A stretch of 64,000 nucleotides of DNA from Rhizobium sp. Q54 (lineage in GTDB: Bacteria > Pseudomonadota > Alphaproteobacteria > Rhizobiales > Beijerinckiaceae), in the NCBI GenBank assembly GCA_945878875.1, contig CAMCUC010000011.1:1-64000 (forward strand), read 5' to 3'. The notes under the pieces are model-generated. The model saw only the letters and a list, made by a program, of their open reading frames with translations. It was not told the DNA's origin and searched no databases. Below are positions 1 to 9,481 of this stretch, piece after piece. Position 1 is the first letter of the stretch, and the number at the start of each line of letters is the position of its first letter. A program made the translations under genes and the position numbers.

Positions 1-76
1 CCGTGCGCACGTGATGGGAATAGATGGCGGCGATAGCGGGCAAGTCTTCGAGCAATGCGTCACGCAAAATCATCAT
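1..76 (-). CDS. GNAT-family N-acetyltransferase, N-terminal fragment
   Basis: Only the first 25 codons are inside the window; the gene runs off the left edge. The start reads MILRDALLEDLPAIAAIYSH, which is the usual opening of phosphinothricin-type GNAT acetyltransferases, with the first strand followed by the AIxxIYxxxV helix. The ATG at 76 overlaps the hrpB stop codon as ATGA, so it is translationally coupled to hrpB. An ATG at 73 in the same frame is an alternative start. The substrate cannot be judged from this fragment. Confidence 0.6.
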   Translation of the reverse strand, partial: MMILRDALLEDLPAIAAIYSHHVRT

Positions 77-2553
77 GTGCCTCTTGGTTTGGCGCGCGTG
101 GTTGGCGTAGCGCTCGCTGGATCGTCGGGCCACAGATGGCGCGGATAGCGGCCTTTCATATCCGACTTTACCGCAGCCCATGAGCCGCGCCAGAAGCCGG
201 GCAGATCGCGGGTGATTTGAATCGGGCGATGGGCGGGCGACAACAGATGCAGCGTCAACGGAGCGCGTCCGCGCGCAAGACTTGGGTGCTGACTTAGCCC
301 GTAGAGTTCCTGCACGCGCACAGCCAGAACCGGCGCGCCGTCGGACTCATAATCAATAGCTAAGTGCGATCCTGTGGGCGCCTCGAAATGCGTCGGCGCC
401 TCAATGTCGAGCCGTCGCTGCAAATCCCATGGCAGCAAGGCGCGCAAGGCTTGCTCAAGATCGTCGGGCTGAATGGCGGCCAGCGACGAGCGCCCTTCGA
501 TACAGGGCGCAAGCCATTGGCTGACGTTTGCGGCCAGTGCGTCGTCGGACAGATCAGGCCAGTCTTCTTCGCCGCCATTGCGACGCAAAAAGTTGACGCG
601 GTCGCGCCATTGTTTTTGCACCTTGCTCCATGGCAGGCGCGAAAGTCCCTGCGCAACAAGGCCTTCAGCCAATATGCGCGCAGCCTCCGGACCTTTGGCC
701 GACATAGGCTGCGAAGCTAAAACCAAAGCGCCGAGTCTGCGCACGCGGCGCGCTTTTACGCTTGCATCGCTGCGCTCGAACGCAATCTCCTCGCGCGCTT
801 CAATCGCTGCGCCAGCACAGGCTTCGATCTCGTCGAGAGAAATTCCGGTGCCCGATACAATGCGCGCGGCGCCGGCGCGACCGGTCAGATCGGCCACCAC
901 GATGTAAGGCTCGCGAGCCAAAGCACGATGGGGCTCAATTGCGCCAGCGCGACCGTTGACCATCAGAAACTCGCCTGTGCTCCCGCGCGCTTTGGCGATG
1001 CGGTCTGGCCAGGCCAGCGCCAGCAGGCGACCGCATTCGGATATGTCGTCATTGTTGAATTGGATCGCATCGCTGGCGCGCGCAGCCATGCGGCTCCAGC
1101 CGTCCGCCATGGCGCGCGCGGCTTTTGCGCGCTCAGATCGCTCAGAGCGCATGCGGCGCACGCGCTCGGCAAGATCAACATCGTCGCCGCCAAGGCCGCG
1201 CTCGGAGGCGCATGCAGCCAGATCGGCGGCCAGTCTGGCGAGCCCGATGTCGGCGGCGCCCGTCACCATGCGGGCAAGGCGCGGCGGCAACGGCAGAGCC
1301 CGCAGCTTGCGGCCTTGCGCAGTGACGGCGCCTTCACCGTCGAGCGCGCCAAGGCGCATCAACAAAGCCCGGGCCTCGTTCAGCGCGCCTGCGGGCGGGG
1401 GATCAAGCCAGCGCAGGCTGGCGGGATCGCGCGCGCCCCATTGCGCGCAATCGAGCAGCAGGCTTGAGAGATCGGCTGCAAGAATTTCCGGCGTCGCATA
1501 GGCCTGCAAAGCGCCATTGCCCGCCTCTTCCCAAAGGCGGTAGCAAACGCCCGGCTGCGTGCGTCCCGCGCGGCCGCGCCGCTGATCGGCGGCGGCGCGC
1601 GAGACGCGAATGGTCTCCAGCCGCGTCACGCCCACGTCAGGCTCATAGCGGGGCGCGCGAACGAGGCCGCAATCGACCACTACACGCACGCCCTCAATGG
1701 TGAGCGAGGTTTCCGCAATGGACGTGGCGAGCACGATCTTGCGACGCCCCGGCGCCGCTGGCGCAACGGCCTTGTCTTGCGCGCTGCGCTCCATCACGCC
1801 AAACAGCGGCGCGATGTCGACGTCGGGCCTGCGCACGCGCTCGGCAAGCCGCTCGGCGGTGCGCAGAATTTCGCCTTGTCCCGGCAGGAAGGCGAGCACA
1901 GAGCCGCTCTCCTCATCCAGCGCGCGCAGAATGGCGCGGGTCACAGCCTCTACGACGTCGAGGCTCGAATCCCGGCCAAGATAAACGGTATCCACAGGAA
2001 AAGCGCGGCCTTCGCTGGCGATGACCGGCGCCTTCTCCATCAAAGCGGAGACGCGGGCGCCGTCGAGCGTGGCCGACATGACGAGCAGGCGCAAATCCTC
2101 GCGCAATCCCGCTTGCGAATCGAGCGCCAGCGCCAGGCCCAGATCGGCGTCGAGCGAGCGCTCGTGGAATTCGTCGAACAGAACGGCGCTCACGCCCTCA
2201 AGCGCGGGATCGTCGAGGATCATGCGGGTAAACACGCCCTCGGTGATGACCTCGATCCGGGTGCGGGCGGAGGTTTTCGATTCCATGCGCACCCGCAGGC
2301 CGATACGCTCGCCCACCTTTTCGCCAAGCGTGGCGGCCATACGGTCAGCGGCGGCGCGGGCGGCAAGGCGCCTTGGCTCCAGCACGAGAATGCGGCCCGA
2401 GCCGACGAAACCGGCGCCCATCAGCGCCAGCGGAACCCGCGTTGTTTTGCCCGCGCCCGGCGGGGCGACTAAAATGGCGCGCGGGTTTTCCGCAAGCGCC
2501 GCCGTGATTTGCGGCAAGACCTCGTCAATAGGCAAAGGGGCGTCGAATGTCAT
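73..2553 (-). CDS. hrpB: ATP-dependent helicase HrpB
   Basis: This is a DEAH-box helicase of 826 aa, the normal HrpB length. Visible motifs are Walker A GAGKTT (about residues 33-38), the DEFH box (127-130), SAT (160-162), AETSLTIEGV and QRRGRAGR, followed by the HA2 and HrpB C-terminal regions. HrpB proteins are cytoplasmic helicases presumed to act on RNA; the cellular role in alphaproteobacteria is poorly defined. The ATG at 2553 (MTFDAPLP) was chosen because the longer reading frame up to 2754 encodes a low-complexity, non-conserved extension. An ATG at 2577 is the only close alternative. It is divergent from kup across about 200 bp and overlaps the downstream acetyltransferase by 4 bp. 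Confidence 0.93.
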   Translation of the reverse strand: MTFDAPLPIDEVLPQITAALAENPRAILVAPPGAGKTTRVPLALMGAGFVGSGRILVLEPRRLAARAAADRMAATLGEKVGERIGLRVRMESKTSARTRIEVITEGVFTRMILDDPALEGVSAVLFDEFHERSLDADLGLALALDSQAGLREDLRLLVMSATLDGARVSALMEKAPVIASEGRAFPVDTVYLGRDSSLDVVEAVTRAILRALDEESGSVLAFLPGQGEILRTAERLAERVRRPDVDIAPLFGVMERSAQDKAVAPAAPGRRKIVLATSIAETSLTIEGVRVVVDCGLVRAPRYEPDVGVTRLETIRVSRAAADQRRGRAGRTQPGVCYRLWEEAGNGALQAYATPEILAADLSSLLLDCAQWGARDPASLRWLDPPPAGALNEARALLMRLGALDGEGAVTAQGRKLRALPLPPRLARMVTGAADIGLARLAADLAACASERGLGGDDVDLAERVRRMRSERSERAKAARAMADGWSRMAARASDAIQFNNDDISECGRLLALAWPDRIAKARGSTGEFLMVNGRAGAIEPHRALAREPYIVVADLTGRAGAARIVSGTGISLDEIEACAGAAIEAREEIAFERSDASVKARRVRRLGALVLASQPMSAKGPEAARILAEGLVAQGLSRLPWSKVQKQWRDRVNFLRRNGGEEDWPDLSDDALAANVSQWLAPCIEGRSSLAAIQPDDLEQALRALLPWDLQRRLDIEAPTHFEAPTGSHLAIDYESDGAPVLAVRVQELYGLSQHPSLARGRAPLTLHLLSPAHRPIQITRDLPGFWRGSWAAVKSDMKGRYPRHLWPDDPASATPTTRAKPRGT

Positions 2554-2752
2554 CGGATCTGTCGGGCGGCCTGTCATGCTCTTGTGATGGCAGCGCGCGG
2601 GCGAGCCTGCAATACCGATAGCGACCCGAAGCGATTTGTGGAGATTGGGTAAACGCGCTATACGCCGCTCGCTGCGGGGGCTGGGCGAGTTGATCCCAAG
2701 TTGTATCGCATGGGTCCGTTTGGACCAAAACAGGATTCCACAAGGCCCTATC

Positions 2753-4675
2753 ATGCTGACGGAGCCCTCTTCAAAGACGCAGCCAGAGTCTCAACCAGCA
2801 CCGGCTGGGTCGCATGGCGGCGGCGCCAATCTGGCGACGCTCGCCTTCGCCTCGCTGGGCGTCGTGTTTGGCGATATCGGCACCAGCCCGCTTTACGCGC
2901 TGCGTGAATCTCTGGTCCACGCCACCAAAGGCGGAGCGGTGACGCCAGACGAGGTGATCGGCGTCGTATCGATGCTGATCTGGGCACTGTTTCTCGTCGT
3001 CACCTTGAAATATGTGATCTTCGTTCTGCGCGCCGACAATCGCGGTGAGGGCGGAACTCTGGCGTTGATGGCGCTGGCGCAGAAGGCGTTCGGGCGACGC
3101 AGCTCAATCATTTTTGTTCTGGGCCTTGCGGGAGCGGCGCTGTTCACCGGCGACGCCATCATCACGCCGGCAATTTCTGTACTCTCGGCCGTCGAGGGGC
3201 TGAAGCTCGTGACGCCGCTGTTCGAGCCTTATGTCGTGGGCATTACGATCGTCATTCTGGTGTCGTTGTTTGCGGTGCAAAGCAGCGGCACCGCGCGCGT
3301 CTCGACATGGTTCAGCCCGATCATGCTGGTATGGTTCAGCGTTATTTCCCTGCTTGGAATCTACCACATCGGGGACGCGCCGGAAATTCTGCATGCGTTC
3401 AATCCGGTCAACGCGCTCGAGTTTTTGTTCTCTCACGGCCTCATCAGCTTCGTGGTTCTGGGCAGCGTGTTTCTGGCGGTGACCGGCGCTGAGGCGCTTT
3501 ACGCTGACATGGGCCATTTTGGACGCAAGCCGATTCAGGCGGCTTGGATTTTCTTCGTCTTCCCGGCCTTGATGCTGAACTATCTGGGACAAGGCGCGCT
3601 CATCATCGCGCAGCCCGAGACGATCTCCAATCCCTTCTATCTGATGGCGCCGGACTGGGCGCTGCTGCCGCTAGTTCTGCTGGCTACCGTTTCAACCGTC
3701 ATCGCCAGCCAGGCGGTCATCACTGGCGCCTATTCGCTGGCGCGTCAGGCGATCCAGCTCGGGTTGCTGCCGCGCCTTGAGATTCATCACACGTCCGACA
3801 CGCAGGAAGGGCAGATCTACCTGCCGCGCGTGAACCGCCTGCTGCTGATCGGCGTGTTGCTGCTGGTGCTGCTGTTCCGCTCGTCCAGCAATCTGGCCTC
3901 CGCCTACGGCATCGCCGTCACCGCCTCGATGGTCGTCGATTCCTGCCTGCTGTTCTTCATAGCCTGGCGCATGTGGGGCTGGAACGCCTGGGGCTCGGCC
4001 CTTTTCGTTAGTGGCTTTCTCGTCATCGAAATGGCGTTCTTCACGTCCAACTTGCTGAAGCTGTTTGAGGGCGGCTATGTGCCGGTGCTGATCGGCGCTA
4101 CGATGGTCGCGATCATGTGGACGTGGAATCGCGGCACCCGCATGCTGGAGCAAAAGACGCACCGGGATTCCATTCCCACCCGCGATTTGATCCGCATGCT
4201 GGAAAAGTCAAAACCGACGCGGGTGCAGGGAACCGCGATCTTTTTAACCAGCGACCCTGAAGTTGCGCCCGCCGCGCTGATGCATAATCTCAAGCACAAC
4301 AAGATATTGCACGAGCGCGTGATGATTGTGTGCGTGCGCACCGAGGACATGCCGCGCGTGCCCGAATCCGCGCGGTTCGAGACGGAAAAGCTGTCGGACG
4401 ATTTCACGCGCATCACGCTGCATTACGGCTTCATGGAAAGCCCGCGCGTTCCTGCCGCGCTCGCCTCGCTGCGCAAAGCGGGCCTGAAGTTCGACATCAT
4501 GACGACGTCCTTCTTCCTTGGCCGCCGCACGCTGAAGAGATCGGTTAACTCCGGCATGCCCAATTGGCAGGATCAATTGTTCATAGCCATGTCGCGGCAA
4601 TCGACCAATGCCACGGACTTCTTCGCGATACCGTCTGATCGCGTCGTGGAGCTTGGCGCGCAAGTCACGATCTAG
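2753..4675 (+). CDS. kup: Low-affinity potassium transport protein Kup
   Basis: The product has 640 aa with about twelve membrane segments in the first 450 residues and a soluble C-terminal domain, as in Kup/HAK/KT K+ uptake permeases. The family signature GDIGTSPLYAL is at residues 40-50 and FTGDAIITPAISVLSAVEG follows. It probably works as an inner-membrane K+/H+ symporter. The ATG at 2753 gives the usual short hydrophilic N-terminus; the frame is open further upstream but carries no family similarity. A small inverted repeat (GGTCC-GTTT-GGACC, 2713-2726) lies 26 bp before the start in the hrpB-kup divergent region and could be an operator. The last codons and stop are duplicated just downstream (see the repeat at 4664). 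Confidence 0.95.
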   Translation: MLTEPSSKTQPESQPAPAGSHGGGANLATLAFASLGVVFGDIGTSPLYALRESLVHATKGGAVTPDEVIGVVSMLIWALFLVVTLKYVIFVLRADNRGEGGTLALMALAQKAFGRRSSIIFVLGLAGAALFTGDAIITPAISVLSAVEGLKLVTPLFEPYVVGITIVILVSLFAVQSSGTARVSTWFSPIMLVWFSVISLLGIYHIGDAPEILHAFNPVNALEFLFSHGLISFVVLGSVFLAVTGAEALYADMGHFGRKPIQAAWIFFVFPALMLNYLGQGALIIAQPETISNPFYLMAPDWALLPLVLLATVSTVIASQAVITGAYSLARQAIQLGLLPRLEIHHTSDTQEGQIYLPRVNRLLLIGVLLLVLLFRSSSNLASAYGIAVTASMVVDSCLLFFIAWRMWGWNAWGSALFVSGFLVIEMAFFTSNLLKLFEGGYVPVLIGATMVAIMWTWNRGTRMLEQKTHRDSIPTRDLIRMLEKSKPTRVQGTAIFLTSDPEVAPAALMHNLKHNKILHERVMIVCVRTEDMPRVPESARFETEKLSDDFTRITLHYGFMESPRVPAALASLRKAGLKFDIMTTSFFLGRRTLKRSVNSGMPNWQDQLFIAMSRQSTNATDFFAIPSDRVVELGAQVTI

Positions 4676-4689
4676 AGGTCACGATCTAG
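4664..4689. repeat. Tandem 12-bp duplication at the kup stop codon
   Basis: GTCACGATCTAG occurs at 4664-4675, where it encodes the last three kup codons and the TAG, and again at 4678-4689, separated by AG. It looks like a recent slippage duplication. A short GC hairpin (GCCCC-TCGCC-GGGGC, near 4702-4716) follows between the convergent kup and yebC genes and may serve as a weak terminator. Confidence 0.7.
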
Positions 4690-4739
4690 GGGAAAGGCAA
4701 AGCCCCTCGCCGGGGCCTCGCATCGGCTTTGTTTGCCGA

Positions 4740-5486
4740 TCAGCCGCCGAGTTTGGCCATCAGCGTCTCGGAAATCTCGAAGTTTGCGTAGACGTTCTGC
4801 ACGTCGTCGTTGTCTTCGAGATTGCCAACGAGTTTCAGGATTTTTTCAGCGGTCTCGTCGTCCACCATGATGGTGTTTTGCGGGCGCCAGACGAGTTTGG
4901 ATTTTTTCGGCTCGCCGAATTTAGCCTCCAGCGCCTTGGTCACTTCCGAAAGGGATTCGAGCGAGGTCGTCACCAGATGGGTTTCGGGCGAAGACGTGAC
5001 GTCATCGGCGCCGGCCTCGATGGCGGCTTCCATCATGGCGTCTTCACTGGCCACTTTCGCCTCGAACTCAACTTCGCCGATATGGTCGAACATGAAGGCG
5101 ACCGCGCCGGTTTCGGCCAGCGCGCCGCCGGACTTGGTGAAGAACGAGCGCACTTCGCCAGCCGTGCGGTTGCGGTTGTCGGTCAACGCCTCGACGATGA
5201 CGGCCACGCCGCCGGGCGCATAGCCCTCGTAGCGCACTTCGTCGTAGTTTTCGCTGTCGCCGCCCGACGCCTTCTTGATCGCGCGCTCGATATTGTCCTT
5301 GGGCATGTTTTCTGAACGCGCGGCCAGAATGGCCAGCCGCAGGCGCGGGTTCATGGCGGGGTCCGGCATGCCCATTTTCGCCGCCACCGTGATTTCGCGG
5401 GCGAATTTGGAGAAGAGCTTGGAGCGGATCGCGTCCTGCTTGCCCTTCTTGTGCATAATGTTCTTAAACTGACTATGGCCGGCCAT
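4740..5486 (-). CDS. yebC: YebC/PmpR-family regulatory / ribosome-associated protein
   Basis: At 248 aa this matches the family length exactly and opens with the signature [18 protein letters not shown]. It is the TACO1/YebC fold: a helical N-terminal domain followed by two alpha/beta domains. Members have been described as DNA-binding regulators and more recently as factors that help ribosomes translate proline-rich stretches. The ATG at 5486, preceded by GGGGATGTGGA, was chosen; the frame upstream to 5648 is not conserved. A sigma-70-like promoter lies at 5545-5572. It converges on kup, and glmM starts divergently 301 bp away. Confidence 0.94.
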   Translation of the reverse strand: MAGHSQFKNIMHKKGKQDAIRSKLFSKFAREITVAAKMGMPDPAMNPRLRLAILAARSENMPKDNIERAIKKASGGDSENYDEVRYEGYAPGGVAVIVEALTDNRNRTAGEVRSFFTKSGGALAETGAVAFMFDHIGEVEFEAKVASEDAMMEAAIEAGADDVTSSPETHLVTTSLESLSEVTKALEAKFGEPKKSKLVWRPQNTIMVDDETAEKILKLVGNLEDNDDVQNVYANFEISETLMAKLGG

Positions 5487-5787
5487 TCCACATCCCCGTC
5501 TTGTCGTGAGCTCTCTGCGCGATCGGGCAGTATCATTCAGCTGGTTTATACGTGCGCCGTTCAGATTGGCAAATTCGTCATATTCGCAGAATCTCTTGCA
5601 AAACCCGCCAGGACGACGCGCAAGTGCGTCAACGGGCGGCACGTCCATGGTGCGGGAGGTTCCGCAAGCGCGATTGTGGTATATCGTGATAATGGTGTCA
5701 TGGCCTTGGCTTTGCGTTGTGCGGGATCTGCATGCGGCAAGGCAGGGCGCGCCCCCGGTAACGGCAAACTTTTACGGGACGATCAGC
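5487..5787. other. yebC-glmM divergent intergenic region
   Basis: This is a 301-bp region without a convincing gene. It holds the yebC promoter candidate near 5545-5572. A run of open frame continuing in the glmM frame encodes no recognisable domain, so I treat it as untranslated. I saw no RNA structure that I could name. Confidence 0.5.
5545..5572 (-). promoter_or_regulatory. Candidate sigma-70 promoter for yebC
   Basis: On the minus strand TTGCCA (5572-5567) and TATAAA (5550-5545) are separated by 16 bp, about 60 bp upstream of the yebC ATG. Recognised by eye only. Confidence 0.45.
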
Positions 5788-7134
5788 ATGCGGACTTATT
5801 TCGGGACCGACGGCATTCGCGGACGCGCAAACGGAGTGATTACGCCTGAGCTCGCCCTGAAGGTCGGTCAGGCGGCGGGGCTTGTGTTCCGTCGCGGCGA
5901 CCATCGCCACCGGGTGGTGATCGGCAAGGACACCCGTCTGTCTGGCTATATGATCGAGAACGCGCTGGTGGCGGGTTTCACGTCGGTGGGCATCGACACG
6001 CTGTTGCTGGGGCCGGTGCCAACCCCGGCTGTAGCCATGCTCACCCGCTCGATGCGCGCAGACATGGGCGTGATGATTTCAGCCTCGCACAACGCGTTTG
6101 AAGACAACGGCATCAAGATCTTCGGGCCGGACGGCTACAAGCTCTCCGACGAGGTTGAGCACGAGATCGAAGCCCTGATGGAGTCCGATCTTGGCCCGCA
6201 ACTGGCGGGCTCGCGCGATCTTGGACGGGCGCGGCGCGTGGACGACGTGCGTGCGCGTTACATCGAATTCGCCAAGCTCACTTTGCCGCGCGCCCTGTCG
6301 CTGGAAGGCCTTCGCGTCGTCATCGATTGCGCCAATGGCGCGGGCTATCGCGTGGCCCCGGAGGCGCTTTGGGAATTGGGCGCGGAAGTGATCGCCATCG
6401 GCGTTGAACCTGACGGGTTCAACATCAATCACGACGTCGGCTCGACCTCGCCTGAAGCGCTCATCGCCAAGGTGCGCGAAGTGCGCGCCGACGTTGGCAT
6501 TGCGCTGGACGGCGACGCCGACCGCCTGCTGCTGGTGGATGAGCTGGGGCAGATCGTCAACGGCGATCAATTGATGGGCGTGATCGCGCAAAGCTGGAGC
6601 GAGGACGGGCGCCTGAGCAAGCCAGGCATCGTGGCCACCGTGATGTCGAATTTGGGGCTGGAGCGCTATCTGGGCGGCATCGGATTGAGCATGGCGCGCA
6701 CGTCGGTAGGCGATCGCTATGTGCTGGAGCATATGCGCGAGCACGGGTTTAACCTCGGCGGCGAACAATCAGGCCATGTGATCTTGTCCGATTACAACAC
6801 CACCGGCGACGGATTGATCTCGGCGTTGCAAGTTCTGGCTGTGGTGCAGCGACAAGGCAAGCCGGTCAGCCAGGTTTGCCATGTGTTTGACCCCGTGCCG
6901 CAGATCCTGCGCAACGTGCGCGGCGTCTCGCGCGAGGCCGCACAAAACGAGGCCGTGGTGAAAGCGATTGCGGAAGGCGAAAAGCGGCTGGGGGGCGGCG
7001 GGCGCCTGCTCATTCGCCCGTCGGGCACCGAGCCCGTCATACGCGTGATGGGCGAGGCCGACGACGCCGATCTGCTCGATCAGGTGGTCGGCTCAATCTG
7101 CGAGGCGCTGAAGCGGGCGCCGGCAATGGCCTGA
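5788..7134 (+). CDS. glmM: Phosphoglucosamine mutase GlmM
   Basis: The 448-aa product converts glucosamine-6-phosphate to glucosamine-1-phosphate, the cytoplasmic step before GlmU in UDP-GlcNAc synthesis for peptidoglycan and LPS. It opens with the family signature [12 protein letters not shown]. The phosphoserine loop [18 protein letters not shown] carries the catalytic Ser at residue 100. The metal-binding DGDADR loop and the C-terminal phosphate loop [14 protein letters not shown] are intact. The ATG at 5788 follows GGGACG and matches the family start; the frame to 5506 is a non-conserved extension. It is followed by a palindromic repeat. Confidence 0.95.
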   Translation: MRTYFGTDGIRGRANGVITPELALKVGQAAGLVFRRGDHRHRVVIGKDTRLSGYMIENALVAGFTSVGIDTLLLGPVPTPAVAMLTRSMRADMGVMISASHNAFEDNGIKIFGPDGYKLSDEVEHEIEALMESDLGPQLAGSRDLGRARRVDDVRARYIEFAKLTLPRALSLEGLRVVIDCANGAGYRVAPEALWELGAEVIAIGVEPDGFNINHDVGSTSPEALIAKVREVRADVGIALDGDADRLLLVDELGQIVNGDQLMGVIAQSWSEDGRLSKPGIVATVMSNLGLERYLGGIGLSMARTSVGDRYVLEHMREHGFNLGGEQSGHVILSDYNTTGDGLISALQVLAVVQRQGKPVSQVCHVFDPVPQILRNVRGVSREAAQNEAVVKAIAEGEKRLGGGGRLLIRPSGTEPVIRVMGEADDADLLDQVVGSICEALKRAPAMA

Positions 7135-7147
7135 AGAGCACTCAATA

Positions 7148-7178
7148 TGGACCGCGCGCGGCCTCGCGCGCATTCTTC
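7148..7178. repeat. GC-rich palindromic intergenic repeat, copy 1
   Basis: TGGACCGCGCGCGGCC followed by TCGCGCGC and an ATTCTTC tail. The element is nearly identical to 11078-11107 and partly to 12146-12169. CGCGCG arms can fold on each other. It lies 13 bp after the glmM stop. The TGGACCGCG-xxx-CTTC form resembles short interspersed palindromic repeats common between genes in alphaproteobacterial genomes. Confidence 0.7.
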
Positions 7179-7241
7179 GGCCAGCCACAAAAATAGCAAG
7201 AAGCGCCCGGTCCAGCGCGGCCCAAAAATCGTGCGTTAAGG

Positions 7242-7256
7242 TTAAGGGTGCATTAA
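7242..7256 (+). promoter_or_regulatory. Candidate CtrA-binding site upstream of the OMP gene
   Basis: TTAA-GGGTGCA-TTAA fits the CtrA consensus TTAA-N7-TTAAC except for the last base (A instead of C). An extra TTAA lies at 7236-7239. It is 53 bp upstream of the beta-barrel protein start, a plausible promoter position. Inference from motif only. Confidence 0.4.
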
Positions 7257-7309
7257 ACTTCATTTGCCATGCTCTCGACAGTCCTGTTCGCGTCTGTTGA
7301 GGTTAGTTT

Positions 7310-8083
7310 ATGGGTCGTGTTTTCGCCCCCTTTCTGGTGGCTGCTATCGCCGCTTTGGGAAACAGCTCCGCCAATGCGGCCGACGCTCTCCCGCCAGCCC
7401 CCGTTTTGGGCAAAGCCATCGGGCCGTCCGCCAACATCTCCGACTGGTATTTGCGCGGCGACGCCGGACGCGCGGTTTCCATAACGTCTGAAGCCAGCCT
7501 GGGAACGCTGCCCGCTGGCGTGACCGGCGATTGGTCGCGGCCGCAGGAGTCCGTCTTCTATGGAATTGGCCTTGGCTATCGCCTCAACGATTTCGTGCGC
7601 CTTGACGCCAGCGCAGAGCATCGCCTGCCCGCCAAATACAGCGCGCAGACACGCCATCCCTGCGCCACAGGCGTTTGCGTTGATTTCTATTCGGCAAGCA
7701 CGCAAAGCGGCGTGTTTCTCGCCAACGCCTATTTTGAAGTCATCACCTGGATGAGCCTCACCCCGTTTATAGGCGTGGGCCTGGGCGCGGCCAGCAATCA
7801 ATCCTCACACGTGCTTGATGCAGGAACCAACGAAACCGCCTCTGGCGCAGGCGCTTCGCGCTGGGCTTTGGCGTGGGCGCTGATGGCGGGCGTGGCTTAT
7901 GAAGCCGTTCCGGGCGTGCACGTGGAATTGGGTTATCGCTATCTTGATCGCGGACGCACCAGCCTTGGCGCAATTGCCTGCACGGTCGATTGCGCAGGCG
8001 CGGTAAAGCGCTTTTCCGCGATCTCTCACGATGTGCGCATGGGCGTGCGGTTTGCGTTCCAGCAAGGCCCGGCGGCTCGCTAG
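7310..8083 (+). CDS. Outer-membrane beta-barrel protein (OmpA/Opa-like porin family)
   Basis: The product is 257 aa with a signal peptide (MGRVFAPFLVAAIAALGNSS, cleavage likely after ANA near residue 24). The mature part has alternating, aromatic-rich strands of the small 8-stranded outer-membrane barrel type common in Rhizobiales (omp25/RopB relatives): YLRGDAGRAV, FYGIGLGYRL, VELGYRYLDRGR and a terminal DVRMGVRFAF. It contains four cysteines in two pairs (HPCATGVCVD and IACTVDCAG), which is unusual for this family and suggests disulfides in external loops. GAGG-TTAG precedes the ATG. A candidate CtrA box lies upstream. Exact function unknown. Confidence 0.8.
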   Translation: MGRVFAPFLVAAIAALGNSSANAADALPPAPVLGKAIGPSANISDWYLRGDAGRAVSITSEASLGTLPAGVTGDWSRPQESVFYGIGLGYRLNDFVRLDASAEHRLPAKYSAQTRHPCATGVCVDFYSASTQSGVFLANAYFEVITWMSLTPFIGVGLGAASNQSSHVLDAGTNETASGAGASRWALAWALMAGVAYEAVPGVHVELGYRYLDRGRTSLGAIACTVDCAGAVKRFSAISHDVRMGVRFAFQQGPAAR

Positions 8084-8099
8084 GGGGCTGATGCCCCCT
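8082..8099 (+). terminator. Hairpin at the OMP gene stop codon
   Basis: AGGGGG-CTGATG-CCCCCT forms a perfect 6-bp stem that begins inside the TAG stop codon. No T-tract follows, so it is at best a weak or Rho-assisted terminator or an mRNA 3'-end stabiliser. Confidence 0.4.
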
Positions 8100-8138
8100 C
8101 CATGGCCATTCCATACCCCCGCAACCCACACCTTGACG

Positions 8139-8218
8139 CGCCCGCCAGACAGGCGTAACGGCAACAGCGGGACACCTCCCCCCAACGGGAGGCACTCATC
8201 TGAAAGGATGGCACTCAC
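8139..8218 (+). promoter_or_regulatory. serC leader, candidate serC-motif RNA
   Basis: The leader between the OMP gene and serC holds two possible hairpins. The first pairs CCCGC (8141) with GCGGG (about 8167) or CGCC with GGCG more locally. The second is CCTCCC (8175-8180), loop CCCAAC, GGGAGG (8187-8192). AAAGGA and the ATG follow. A conserved cis-regulatory serC RNA motif is known upstream of serC-serA in Rhizobiales, and the position, the neighbouring genes and the CCTCCC/GGGAGG stem fit my memory of it. TTGACG at 8133-8138 could be a -35 element, in which case only the second hairpin would be transcribed. Confidence 0.5.
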
Positions 8219-9379
8219 ATGAATAAACCCGCGCACAAGCCTGCGAACCCGAACTTCTCATCCGGCCCCTGCGCCAAGCGCCCCGGATATTCCCTGAACA
8301 ATTTGTCGGATGCGCCGCTTGGCCGCTCCCACCGCGCCAAGGTCGGCAAGGGCAAGCTGAAGCTCGCCATTGATCTGACGCGCGAAGTTCTTCAAGTCCC
8401 CGCTGACTATCGTATCGGGATCGTGCCCGGCTCCGACACCGGCGCCGTGGAAATGGCCATGTGGTCGCTGCTCGGCGCCCGCGGCGTCGACATGATGGCG
8501 TGGGAAAGCTTCGGCGAAGGCTGGGTCACGGACGCGATCAAGCAGCTCAAGCTGAAAGACGCCCGCGTCATCAAGTCCGGCTACGGCGAGCTGCCGGACC
8601 TCGCCAGCGTCAACTTCGACAACGACGTCGTGTTTACATGGAACGGCACGACCTCTGGCGTGCGCGTGCCCAACGCCGACTGGATTCCCGCCGACCGCAA
8701 GGGCCTGACCATTTGCGACGCCACGTCCGCCTGCTTTGCGCAGGACATGGACTTCTCCAAGCTCGATGTCGTGACGTACTCATGGCAGAAAGTGCTCGGC
8801 GGCGAAGGCGCGCATGGCATGATCATCCTCAGCCCGCGCGCTGTTGAGCGTCTGGCCAGCTACACGCCCGCATGGCCGATCCCGAAGATTTTCCGCCTCA
8901 CCAATGGCGGCAAGCTGATCGAAGGAATCTTCGTCGGCGAGACGATCAACACGCCCTCCATGCTCTGCGTGGAAGATTACATAGACGCTTTGCAATGGGC
9001 CAAGACGGTGGGCGGCCTTGAGGGGCTGATCGGGCGCGCCGACGCCAATTCCAAAGCTATCGCCGATTGGGTCGCCAGGACCGATTGGGTGGATTTTCTG
9101 GCGGTGAGCGCAAACATCCGCTCTAACACCAGCGTCTGCCTGAAGGTCGTCGATCCCGCGATCACTGCGCTCTCGTCCGATGAGCAGGCCGCGTTCGTAA
9201 AGTCGATGGTGGCCGCGCTCGAAAAAGAAGGCGCGGCCTACGACATCGACGGTTATCGCGACGCCCCACCGGGCCTGCGCATCTGGTGCGGCGCGACGGT
9301 TGAGACCGCCGACGTTGCTCAGCTGACGCATTGGCTCGACTGGGCTTTCGCCAACGCGAAGGCCGGCCTGAAGGCTTAA
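8219..9379 (+). CDS. serC: Phosphoserine aminotransferase
   Basis: The product is a 386-aa class-V PLP aminotransferase that converts 3-phosphohydroxypyruvate plus glutamate to 3-phosphoserine plus 2-oxoglutarate, the second step of serine synthesis in the cytoplasm. It is the alphaproteobacterial/archaeal SerC subtype: [15 protein letters not shown] near the N-terminus, the [13 protein letters not shown] loop, and the PLP lysine in [15 protein letters not shown]. The ATG at 8219 is preceded by AAAGGA. It forms an operon with serA (102 bp gap), behind a structured leader that probably regulates both. Confidence 0.95.
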   Translation: MNKPAHKPANPNFSSGPCAKRPGYSLNNLSDAPLGRSHRAKVGKGKLKLAIDLTREVLQVPADYRIGIVPGSDTGAVEMAMWSLLGARGVDMMAWESFGEGWVTDAIKQLKLKDARVIKSGYGELPDLASVNFDNDVVFTWNGTTSGVRVPNADWIPADRKGLTICDATSACFAQDMDFSKLDVVTYSWQKVLGGEGAHGMIILSPRAVERLASYTPAWPIPKIFRLTNGGKLIEGIFVGETINTPSMLCVEDYIDALQWAKTVGGLEGLIGRADANSKAIADWVARTDWVDFLAVSANIRSNTSVCLKVVDPAITALSSDEQAAFVKSMVAALEKEGAAYDIDGYRDAPPGLRIWCGATVETADVAQLTHWLDWAFANAKAGLKA

Positions 9380-9481
9380 CGCCTCAGCACCGCCTCGCAT
9401 TCACGGGCTGCGCGCCAGTGTGCGCGCCCGTATCTCTCACATCATCATCCGTTTTGCTTCACACGTTGAAGGATTAACCCC

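Noticed and set aside
5506-5787. N-terminal extension of glmM
   Set aside because: The family start [12 protein letters not shown] is at 5788 and the upstream residues show no conservation pattern.
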